From NCBI GenBank assembly GCA_029255685.2, contig CM055316.2:78180861-78244860 (forward strand): a stretch of DNA of 64,000 nucleotides, given 5' to 3'. The position numbers and the translations under genes were made by a program. Positions 26,586-36,572 of the stretch are shown here, in pieces. The notes under the pieces are model-generated. The model searched no databases. It worked only from the letters and a program-made list of their open reading frames with translations, and had not been told where the DNA came from. The DNA is from Silene conica (Eukaryota; Streptophyta; Magnoliopsida; Caryophyllales; Caryophyllaceae). Every line of letters starts with the position of its first letter. Position 1 is the first letter of the stretch.

Positions 26586-28899
26586 CTGCCCACAGGAAAT
26601 TAATAAAGTATTAGGACATATCAGTCAATTTGAAGTGTGCCTGATGACATGAAAAAAATGAACACAGGTAAAAGTGCATAGCTCCTGATGATCGGTTCAA
26701 AGTATCCGACACTGATACGTGGCTAGGGATTCGGTTACTTTGATGTTCCTCGCCTTTTCTTGGCATAAATCTAAGTGACTGAATGTCATACCGGTGTCCA
26801 TGTAACCGAGTAGTGTGTGTCAAACACGGTACGCCAACCATATATGAATAGTCGCAAAATCCATAGGCACTCAAGTTTTCTAGCAATTAAAAATCAGCAG
26901 AAGTGAAGAGTAACATCCTAATGAAATGTTAAGCAAGAATAACAGCATCTAATGCTTCTGCATACCAACATTTTCAATCAAAACAATCTCGTACTTGACT
27001 TTTTCTAATTCTCAACCATCTTGCTGAAATGAATGCATGAGCACAAAAGTATTAAGGACCATCCCACTATGGAAATATGGATCAGCCTAATATGGCCATG
27101 GTTGCACAAATAAACACCGCCATATCAAGGGAAGAAGTGATATGAAGAAATTAGGCACACAAACAAAAAGCAAGAGATAAAAAACTACATTTTCCGGATT
27201 CCCTGATTCTAAAGAATGTCAGCTTAGTGAACAAGAGTTACTTGGTATTGCCCATCGAGTGTATTTAAATGCAAATCAACAATGAGCAATTTGTATTTCA
27301 AACCACGAGAGAAATGTTTGGTCCCTGATTGTAAGGTCTCACACTCTAGCTTCACATTTCCTGTCAAACTGTTTATGAAAAGGAGACCTGAGTAATGAGG
27401 TATGGGGACTAGGCCGATAACTGTTGTCACTTCCTATCCCATTTGTCGTGCAAAGAACCAATAGATTGTCACAAAGCAAATTCAGTTATGACAGGCAGAA
27501 CATTACAGGAAGTCAGGAAGCAGCAGCAAATCACAACCTAAACATTACACAGACTAAAATCACCTAAGGCTTATATTGTTTGTCTCGGAACAAGTTTCAT
27601 ACTTTTTTTACCCCTTCTCCCAATAAGGTTCACACTTCGCGTTTTACCTTTGTCATTTTTAGCCTAACAACGACATGATATTTACACGACCCATTTGTTC
27701 CCATTCTACAACTACTTTATGAGAACTGCCACTCATTTTTCTCCTTTAATCCCTCTAACTTGTCCACACTTCCATCCTTCAATTTTTCCTCCTGTCGTGT
27801 ATTTAAGAGGACGTGAACTTTATTGTGAAAGGGTGAAACAGAGGGGACAGCTACAAAGATGGCTAATTTTGCAAACATTCCCCCAGGACAAAAGGCACAT
27901 CTCTTAACTCCTTAGTCCTAACAATGGCTTCAAAATTAAATTGGCTGCATCATAAATAATGGGCACTGGGCAGGGGTTCAGCCAACCAGAAATGCACAAG
28001 TCCATAACTGTAACACAATTTCTGATTAAAGGATGGCTTTAAGTCTCTAACCTTTTCGAACTCATTTAAGTTTAAACCTTTTCCCTGACAGTGCACTCCA
28101 CTCCCCAAGAAAACTAAAATTATCGATATTTTAATAAGCCTTTGCGAGCAATGTATGGTCGGTGACCACATCGTGAACAGGGACCTCCCTCCTAACAAGA
28201 GAATTCGCTGTATTTTGATATCCTCTTCTTTATTAAAGCAACAACCAGAGCTAAGCAACTCCTATAATCTTCTTTATTAAAGCAACGACTAGAGAGCACT
28301 CTGAGATGTAGCTCTGTGGTTGAAAGTAGCCGGGGTGGGGTGTCGCTATGTGGTTGAAAGTCAACAATTTAAAGGTGTGTTTTGCAGTTGCTACATATCA
28401 AGAAGCACGTTCATACCATCAACTTAATTAGATCACTCCAATGTTCATCACTCAAAATTGTTCAATTATAATACAACATCAAATCAGCTTGCATTATTAA
28501 TGCAATTACGATTAAAAAAAATCAAATTTCGAAAAAATTGTAATTAAAAAACAATTATACTTGGTATTTACATTGGAATTTAATTTAGAGGATTGCCAAA
28601 ATAATAATTAACACATGATTACAAATTTAGAATGTTTGCATACCGTCCGTGAAATTTAACGAATTAGAATCATGTGACTACTAAAATAATTTGATTAAAT
28701 CGACTCATCAATTTAGCAGAAATAACCAACAATAATATAATCAAATCTCCAAAAATACACTATAATGTTAACAAAAAATGCAGAAAATCCAGAAATCAAT
28801 GGAAGAGGAACATAAAAATGAAAAAAAATACATAACAGATGCAAGGAGTTCATATCAATTCGTTGAGCATACATATAAATGTAGAAAAAAAAAACATAC
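26586..28899 (-). other. Probable 5'-UTR intron of the mS34-like gene
   Basis: On the minus strand a consensus donor (CGTG, then GTATGT) lies at 28899 and a good acceptor (tttcctgtgggcag) at 26586, 14 nt before the ATG. The 2.3 kb between them has no other gene: only AT-rich sequence and a 44-bp-period duplication of 'tcttctttattaaagcaac' at about 28224 and 28268. Sequence just right of 28900 would be the first, non-coding exon. This is inferred from splice signals only. Confidence 0.45.
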
Positions 28900-29079
28900 C
28901 ACGAAAACCTTGCTTCTTCAAGTGGTGACAAAGAATGAAGATTTAGGGAGAGGGATTTGAGAGGATGAATCAATGGAGTTTGAGAAAGAATCAGATTGAT
29001 TGAGCAATTGTTGTGAAGTGAATGAAAAGACAGTAAAGGGTTTGCAATTAGGTAGCAAAATTGCTATATTCCGCATTGC

Positions 29080-29518
29080 CATCAATGGGTCGGATAGGAT
29101 TGGGTTTTTCAATATCCAAACCCGATCCAATTCCTTATTAGTTCACACCTTCACGGATCAATTTTCATATCCGATTCATATCCAGAATTTTAAAATTCAT
29201 GTCTCATCATTTGTACTTTTTTCAACTCGTACCCAATTTACCATATCATCCAAAACCCAATCTGAAACTTTATTTGACTATATAAAAAATTAATCTTATA
29301 TAAGAAAATAGAATTTTTAGGTTTAATAAAACCTAAATTTTCAAAATTTCCGATTTGATCGGGTTCGGACATGAATGGATCGGATTCGGATTGGTTCAGG
29401 CATTCTAATATGGATATGGATTTTTAAAAATGGATCGGGGATGGGTTCTTAAAGGGTGAGTTTGGATCGAACCTTTCCTTCGGATTCGATTTGATTTGGG
29501 TCATAATCGTCATCCCTA
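29080..29518. mobile_element. Worn hAT-type non-autonomous element related to 21909-22559
   Basis: The interior carries 'gggtcggatagg', 'cccgatccaa', 'gatcgggttcgg' and 'ggatcgggga' words facing each other. The right end is 'gtcatcccta', the same terminus as the complete hAT-type copy. The left terminus is not clear (only 'gccatcaatgggtcgg' is seen), so the boundary there is approximate. Confidence 0.5.
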
Positions 29519-29924
29519 ATTTCATACTTATATTACTTCATTTCGCCCCTATTTTTCATTTTAACATTCCAACTTTGCCCTTCTATCTCTACAATATATT
29601 TTTAACATTATTTTGTGTCGATTTATGAAAATAAGTGTCAGTAACATAAGTTAGATATGAATTATCGTATTAATTACTGATTAATTAATATAAAAATAAT
29701 ATTGAACTTACGAATTAATGAACTTTATATCTATGTTGGCATTGATAACATAAACGATAAATAATAATGATTTAAATTGGGATAAAAATTGGCTATTAAG
29801 AACGAATTGAAAAACATTAAACGAACATAATTTTGTGCTCGAATTCCATTTTCGACGAAGTTATTTTTCAAATCGATTATTTCGACGATACGAACGTGAT
29901 CGGAAAAAAATGAAATGGTTCATT

Positions 29925-30085
29925 CGTGTAAAACACACAAATTGACCTAGGTCGGGTCATGTCGTTTACACGATCAGCCCAGACCAATTGGTGTAATCCA
30001 CATGAACTGACCTAGGCCTATTTGTGTGATTTACAGAAACGTGCCTAGGCCAGTTCGTGTTTTTTCCACGAATGGCCCCAGTTTC
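29925..30085. repeat. Array of short palindromic units with CCTAGG cores
   Basis: Repeated words 'acacacaaattgacctaggt', 'actgacctaggcctatttgt' and 'gtgcctaggccagttcgtg' alternate with 'cgtttacacg' and 'gtgtgatttaca', giving three to four related units of about 35-40 bp in mixed orientation. The style resembles the CCATGG-centred arrays at 36077-36440 and 51551-51970, but the core differs. It may be the left subterminal array of the first MULE unit; that is inference. Confidence 0.5.
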
Positions 30086-31150
30086 CAATTTTTATATTTT
30101 TACCATTGTTCATAAAGTTAAGCGATTTAAATAAAAAAATCGTCAAAATCAAACACCCAGGACACAAAGTTATGATTGTTTGAATTTTTTTCATTTCTAA
30201 TCGTCATTTTTGTTTTTAACTTAATCATTGTTGGTTATTAGTTATCGTTTAATGATATACGAGAAACAACGTTATTAAAATACGTAAAGAATGACATGTG
30301 GTATGTGAGATTTTGATTTTTTGAACCGATTTTGACTTTATTAATTTTTTAAGTGGTATTTTTAAATTTGAAATTGGATTTCGAAAATAGGAAAAAAAAA
30401 ACAAGAAAGTAGTGTATAAAGGAGTTTAATAACTCAAGGACTATAGGGTAATATATTAGGCGCGGAATGAGTAAAACTAGGAGCGGAATATATAGCAAAC
30501 CCCTTAAGAAGTAATTTATCGGCAATGTGCTATTAGACGTTGAGCTATTTAATGAATAAGAGAATTGATCCAAGCCAATCTTGAAACGGTTGACCTTTTT
30601 CCAATGTCTACTAATAACTGACAAAATAAAAAGGAAAAATTGAGATTGAAGAAATAATCAACTCTTATGTGAGAGCTCTCACAATACTATATTGTTGCTA
30701 CCATTTGAAAGAGATTTAGTTTTATATTTGTGTGTGATTGTAAAGAGAGTTAGTTTAAATCATTTAAATACAAATGATTTCTAATGACATCTTTCTAAAA
30801 TTTTAAAACTCAATACATAATACATACTAATATACTATTGTATTTTGAGAATTGAAAGTTTAGTTAAATACAAATTTTGAATAAATTTACCTATTTACTA
30901 GTCAAATGAAAATTGACTCTCATATAAGAGTTATTAACGGGTCAAATCATCTTTTTGAGTTTGGGTTAATAGTATTTCGATAATTAAAAGATTTTTATTA
31001 TTATATATTATATTTATGTTAGAAGAGTTTTATGTACGGAGTATATAATAATATGATTGTATATGGTAGTTTTTTTTAATAACAACACTTAACATTATTG
31101 TATGATAAATTTTTAGGAACTTGTAACTTTATTTACTTATAGAGTATAGA
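30086..31150. other. AT-rich intergenic sequence, nothing recognised
   Basis: Strongly AT-rich, with only short random open frames and no repeat boundaries or exon-like signals that I can support. Confidence 0.4.
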
Positions 31151-31159
31151 TAATGTGTA

Positions 31160-31420
31160 ACACTATCATTTTTTTAGTATGTCCATATTTACATCTCTTA
31201 CATTTAATTAATTGCTTTAATTATTTTAATCTTTTTAATTGTTTTATTTATTGCCTTAGTTTAGTTAAATCATTCTTTTTACCCAAAATTGTTACCTTAA
31301 GACGAACTTTAAATAACAAATAGATTTTCCTTATCTCCATGTGGATACGATCCCGATTTCCCTAGCTATATTGGTTAACCTAGCTTGTTTATTTTTGATT
31401 AGGTATACGACTAGTCTGTC
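31160..31420. mobile_element. Possible LTR fragment (fossil) abutting the first MULE unit
   Basis: The text 'tctccatgtggatacgatcc' followed by 'cgatttccctagctatattg' resembles the 3' part of LTRs from plant Ty3-type elements. It stops at 'gtctgtca', exactly where recognisable OTU-domain sequence of the MULE unit begins. No second LTR, internal region or target duplication is seen, so this is a weak call. Confidence 0.3.
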
Positions 31421-31985
31421 AATGGACATTGTGGTTTTCGGGTTATTTCCCACGCCTAGCGAGGCCAGGAGGCATATTACCTTGTTATGCGGGAATGTTG
31501 TCCCCGAGAGATAAGGAGCCACAAGGTATACAAAGAGTTGTTCGAAAGTTTTCCGTCATCAATAATAGGCTTGACAGGGTTTGAAGTGAGTTTGAGATAA
31601 ACCGATAGTTTTTCCCTTCAATTAGTTGTGTGGTGATCATTTGCTTGTCTTTGCGACGTTGTTTAACTGGATCGTTTGTGTTATCGGTCATATACGGGGG
31701 CAAGATGGAGGGAAAATTTGGGTCGAGATTTGCAATACTATCTTACCATTGAAGACCTCAATCAATTAGTTGTACTGTGGGGAGGACCATTGGAAGTGTG
31801 GTGATCATTTGCATGTCTTTGCGACGTTGCATTCGCGAGGGCCACTCGAGGATGTTCCTATGCCACCACTTCACCCAAATTGGTTAACGTAAAAGGATCG
31901 TAGTGTCGAACACTTAGAGAAGTTAAATGAAAGAAACATTGAGCATTGGCCCACTTCCATGGGTTCTACGCCGGAACCATCGTCG
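31421..31985 (+). pseudogene. OTU-like cysteine protease domain remnant (unit A)
   Basis: Reads NGHCGFRVISHA then a stop, RGQEAYYLVMRECCP and KVYKELFESFPS, aligned with the OTU part of unit B. The DGHC-type catalytic Cys motif is at 31424-31432. The C-terminal piece ends NIEHWPTSMGSTP. Part of the middle is missing and several stops and frame changes are present. In the same element family this domain is the C-terminal part of the MULE transposase protein. Confidence 0.65.
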
Positions 31986-32059
31986 TAGAAATTCAAAAGG
32001 GGTCAAACTCTCAAGTTGTCATCAATCTCACTCTTATATCACTAGATGATTCAAAAATG

Positions 32060-32215
32060 TAACCGTAATAATCTAAAATAGTTATCGTTTTATTTCGAAA
32101 AAGTAATCGTTATAATTCAAAAAAATTATCGTTTTAATTTGAAAAAGTATCCGTTATAATTCAAACATTTACCGTTTTAATTCATAAAAATAACCCTTAT
32201 AATTTAATTATAAAT
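32060..32215 (+). repeat. Short tandem repeat between the OTU remnant and small ORF (unit A)
   Basis: Four to five degenerate units of about 25-28 bp, each like 'cgttttaatttgaaaaagta', alternate with 'cgttataattcaaa'. The same kind of repeat lies at the same place in unit B (48262-48395). There are no unique spacers of CRISPR type. Confidence 0.7.
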
Positions 32216-32275
32216 ACCGCTGACTAACGTGAAGCTTCATGCAATTTAATTCACATCAAAACACAAAACATAAAA

Positions 32276-32708
32276 ATGGCGACGAATGCTCAGAAAATCG
32301 ATTCCATCGGTTTCGATTAACAAAGTTATTGAACCGCATTGAATTAGTCATCACACGTGCCACGTTGTAGAACTTGCTTGAACACAACCCACTTGACATG
32401 CTTTGTGTGATATTAGCCCAGAACTGGAAAATTGTACTAACCCAGTGCTCACGATGAAGTCATATCTTCGGAAACGTTACAAAGTTATGAGTGGGAGTAT
32501 GGCAAGCTACAAAACGATGTCATCAAACACTTTATACGCGTAGAAACCGTGCTCGACTACGGAACCCTTTCAATCTTTTGCGCTTGAAGAATTTTCAACC
32601 TCAACAACGAAAACTCGATATATTTGATATTTATGATCAATACATTACTAGTTAACCTAAAAAAATGAACCCGAGGATGATTTAGATGATCTGCAGTCGT
32701 TAAATTAA
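32276..32708 (+). pseudogene. Conserved small ORF of unknown function, unit A copy (decayed)
   Basis: Starts MATNAQKIDSIGF. It shares with unit B the words 'QNDVI', 'IRV.TV.DY.TLS..CA', 'RIFNLNNEN' and an acidic end (EDDLDDL). Interrupted by stops and frame changes. I do not recognise a family. Its value is that the same ORF sits at the same position in both units. Confidence 0.55.
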
Positions 32709-32928
32709 TCAACGGAAGATAACTACGTTGTATTTTAATTATTGTTTTCTACCGTTTTAGTTATGTTGTATTTTAATTTTCGTTTCGTACCAGACTAATT
32801 AACTATTATTCTAATTTTCGTTAACTAACGTACTAAAATTGAAGTAGCAAAGTCATAAAGTTACATGAAGACAAATAAAATATCCATTAAGAAACTAAAA
32901 AAAAAAAATGGCAACAACTTGAAAAATC

Positions 32929-34270
32929 CTAATCATCATCACGATCGAAGAAGGGACTCAACTTCCTAATCAACACTTCTACACGATTTCTCATCAACTC
33001 CTCGCTCGGTTGTTTGTGGATGTTCCTAATATGACGACTAATGGCTAAGACAACTTCCGGTTCCTCGTGCATAGGAAGTGTGCGAAGATCGACTCTGTGA
33101 GTGGGGGGATGAAAGTACGAGTGAGATATGTCCCTATACCGACACCCCAAGCCGTGGCCAAGCGTACCGACCAACCTTATCAAGATCGTCAAACAAAGGC
33201 AACAACTAAGCGTTTACCCTATCACCGGATTTGTCCAAAAAAAGGGTATGACCCAATAAAATCAACAAGTACGCCCAAAACGAACCAGGCTCGTTCTCGT
33301 TCTCAACCACTTGCCTCAACGCAGACGTCAACAAACCACCTCCCTTATAGACTCGTGGATCTAAAACAGAAATACAGAAAAGGCTAGCCACCTTCACCCT
33401 CAAAGCCACATCATCCCTATCCTACTAAAACCCTCCTCAACCTCAACCATACCATCTACAAACACCCGATCACCACTAACCGGTAACCCGAGAATTCGCT
33501 CCACATTATGGAGCATGATACTAATTAATCTCTCCAAAAGGCATGTGAAAAGTGTTAGTGTCGGGCTGCCACCTCTCTATGAAAGCATTCAAGAGATTTT
33601 CGTCTAGACCAGTGGTGAAACATCCCCGGAAAACACCAAGCCTGCTATCAACTACCCTAACAGATACATCTTCGGAGAGCTTCATCTTCCTAATCTCCTT
33701 TAAAACAATCGACGTCTCGTAGCACTTAATCCAAGATCTTAACTGGTCCACCTCAGATTATTTAGTCCAACTAGTGAACGCTGCCTACATGTCCACCAAA
33801 ACTCCGTAACACAGACCAAGTACAAGGCCCACCAACAATAGGACCTCTAAGGATCCAAGAAGTATCTCTCCTCGCCGGCTTTGACCTCTCTGTGCTCGAT
33901 GAAGTCTTCCTAATTCTCACATAGCGGCCTAAATTATCTTGATCCACCCTTAGAGAAACCGGTAACTGCGTTGCGGGGTTCGATGCAACTCAAAAACCCC
34001 CACCTCCTCCTTGTCCTCCTTGGCTACACGTCGGAAACTACCGGCTAATATACGTGCCATTTACCTCTCTGATTCACCACTAGTAACGTGACTGGTAGTA
34101 GGGATCATAACTGTATAAGGTGACGGGGGCGGCGGTAATTGCCTCAAAGGTAATGTGGCTAAGCGACGAATAGAAGATGTCACATTCCGACCAAGAGTAC
34201 GACCCGGGGGTCTCACAATATCTGTCGCTCTTTGATATAATGCTCTATCTTCTTCACTAGCTATCTGCAT
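32929..34270 (-). pseudogene. Plant mobile domain (PMD) gene remnant, unit A
   Basis: Fragments in several frames match the intact PMD gene of unit B: an N-terminal piece (MQIASEEDRALYQRATDIV...VTSGESER), LRSWIKCYETSIVLKEIRKM, GCFTTGLDENLLNAFIERWQ, DTNTFHMPFGEI, LLGHTLFLDKSGDRV, and the C-terminal DLRTLPMHEEPEVVLAISRH...FFDRDDD. At least one large internal deletion and several frame changes are present. PMD proteins occur both as host genes (MAIN/MAIL1 family) and inside transposons. Confidence 0.8.
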
Positions 34271-34724
34271 TATTCAAATTAAAACGTTTTAAAAAACATA
34301 TTATCAACTAAACAAATAAAATGCTAAATTAAACGGCTAATATAATTAAACAAATAATATAATAACAAAACCAATTCAATTCAATTAATTAAACATCAGA
34401 AAACTTAATAAATATGATAATCAATTTAATTTTCTACTATTTAATTGAATTAAACAATTGAATATAAACATTTGAATTAAACATCACAAAATTAATTAAA
34501 CATTAGTATGATAACCATGTTATTCGACTAAAAAAGTTCTAAATTTTATAAAAATTACCCGATTAAATGATTAAATAAATGATGAAAATAATAAAATTAC
34601 CAAAAAATGAAATTGGACAATTGAAAATTGTAAAATAAAGCAAATAGTCGACTCTAATAGCGATTTTTTAAAAAAAAAATCAAACCATGGCATGCACGTT
34701 GAACATTAACGTTGGATCAGATCT

Positions 34725-35316
34725 GGGTCGGATTTGGACCAGATCCAGATTTGCATTCAATACCCTGGATCCAGATCCAACAGGTCCAAATATGTGGATC
34801 CAGATCTAGATCCAACGGATCCAATTCGGATCCGAGTCCGTTACGGGTCCAAGTTTATAGCCCAAAATTAGTTTGAGAAAAAACTCATGAGTCATAACAC
34901 TATTGATATTTATTTTCCGAAATACAATAAAATGGGAAAGTAGTTATCTAGTAGCTTAGTAATCCTGTTCAACCAAACAGTACAAGTCATAATTAGTAAT
35001 GACCAAGTAATCCAAACACAAATTAAGAAACAAAATAACAAAGATGTACCAAGAGACGTTCTTATACTGAGCTACTGCGGTATATTAAACGGTTTGGATG
35101 TGATGTGAAGATGAGGGAAGAATAAAAGGAGAAATGAAAGCTAGAGAATGAAGCGTTTTGTACATTTTCTAAATTAATCAAAGACTCCTGCTATTTTTTT
35201 TTCAAAACTTGATGTTTTTACTATGAAAACGGGTCCAGGGTCGGATCCGGATCCAATCCATCTGGATCGGGTCGTACGGATATGGACCGGATCCAGGATT
35301 TATTGTCATCCCTAAA
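34725..35316. mobile_element. hAT-type non-autonomous element with gatccg-rich ends
   Basis: Left part: 'ctgggtcggatttggacc', 'gatccagatccaacaggtcc', 'ggatccgagtccgttacggg'. Right part: 'cgggtccagggtcggatccg' ending 'ttgtcatcccta'. Opposed orientation of the repeated words and the 'catcccta' terminus tie it to the 21909-22559 family. The left boundary is approximate and the centre (34870-35200) is ordinary AT-rich sequence. Confidence 0.5.
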
Positions 35317-35334
35317 TATAGTCGTGTACTCCAT

Positions 35335-35540
35335 TGGTAGCCCAGATTTCTGAACGTGCGTCCATGACAACAATGAAGAATCTGGACGTGCTTCCATGGA
35401 TTGAAGATTAAGATTGTTGGGCAACCATAGGAGGCACCAAGAATCTGGCCATGTAGTCCATTGTTGGATGTCAAACTTCATCGTGTAACCCAAGCAAAAT
35501 GCATCCCTTGAACATTCATCCATATTCGCGAGATTCAAGA
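35335..35540. repeat. CCATGG/CCATGNC-type subterminal repeat, right side of unit A
   Basis: Repeats of 'tctgaacgtgcgtccatg', 'tctggacgtgcttccatgga' and 'tctggccatgtagtccattg' at about 55-60 bp spacing. It is similar in style to the arrays around unit B. Confidence 0.4.
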
Positions 35541-36076
35541 CAACAAACCCAGATTTTGCATTGAAGCGAAAACAATTAACATGATTGGAAGAACAAAATA
35601 GAGAAACTAACAACTAAATAACTTCAATTCATGAACAACACAACAAATTACAACAAATTAAATCTACCTAATTCATCAATTCATAAACTAATTGAAATAA
35701 CAAAAATTCATTCTAACAAACTAATTTCTAACTAAAATAAGGTACTAAACTAGGGGTTTTAGTAGACGTAGTCGGAGTTTTTCATAAAAATGACGAAAAA
35801 GCCCTTGGACATATTGTGGAGACTTTGTCTCTCTAAGATTTTTCTCTGAAATTCACGAAAAACCCGATAAATTCATGAAAAACCCGAAAAAATAAAAAAC
35901 ACCAAAATCATCTAAACTCGCTAATTTTCATGCCGGATCAAACTCGACACATTTTTCGGTTAGTTATCAACTTCTTAACATCATTAGTTTAATTAATTTG
36001 TGTTTAAATTATTGTTTCGGGTTAGTTTAGAGGTAGATTTCGATAATTTTAATGCATTGCGGAAGGACCACGAGAT

Positions 36077-36345
36077 TCATCATCCAACCATGGATGGATG
36101 ATTAATGTCTTCCTTCACCCACACCATGGGCTGGACGAATTGAAGACATTCATCGTCTATCCATGGTAGGACGTTGAATGTCTTCATCCCACCATGGACT
36201 GGACGTTGAATGTCTTCGTCCAGTCCATGGTGGGATGAAGACATTCAACGTCCTACCATTGATAGACGATGAATGTCTTCGTCCAGCGCATGGTGTGGAT
36301 GAAGACATTCATCATCCATCCATGGCTGGATGATGAATGTCTTTT
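36077..36345. repeat. Long near-perfect inverted repeat (hairpin) with CCATGG cores
   Basis: Arms of about 125-130 bp pair around a short loop (36206-36216, ttgaatgtctt). The innermost stem is ggactggacg/cgtccagtcc. Outward it continues through catcccaccatgg/ccatggtgggatg, cgtctatccatgg/ccattgatagacg and catccaaccatggatgg-type ends, with only a few mismatches and a 4-nt indel. Each arm is itself a series of 'gaagacattcatcgtc' words separated by CCATGG. It lies about 230 bp upstream of the transposase coding sequence. Further single units continue to 36440. Confidence 0.85.
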
Positions 36346-36572
36346 TCCCCACTGTGCCATGGACTGGACAAAGACCTTCGTCGTCCATCCATGGTGGAGA
36401 TGAAGACATTTATCATCTCCGCCATGGATGGATGATGATTTTTTTTTTTTAAAAAAAAATCGTTTATTTTTCTACGGTTTTACGCAATTTATTATTGTCT
36501 TTTGTTGAACGTAATGTATTATATTTAATCTTAATATTACATGCTAACAAATTAAAAATTTGCATTGAATAG

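Larger units (their letters stand above)
31421..34270. mobile_element. MULE-OTU-PMD unit A, truncated and decayed
   Basis: Contains, in order, the same parts as the right half of unit B (47622-51168): an OTU-like domain remnant on plus (31421-31985), a tandem-repeat spacer (32060-32215), a small ORF remnant on plus (32276-32708) and a plant mobile domain gene remnant on minus (32929-34270). The transposase portion is missing, apparently cut off at 31420. Divergence from unit B is high and includes many indels, so this is the older or less constrained copy. Sequence right of it (34725-35760) resembles the flank of unit B at 51550-52280, so the two units lie in tandem in the same orientation. 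Confidence 0.75.

Noticed and set aside
35221-35613. 130-codon minus-strand frame
   Set aside because: It overlaps the hAT-type repeat and the CCATG-type array, and its text is explained by those repeats.
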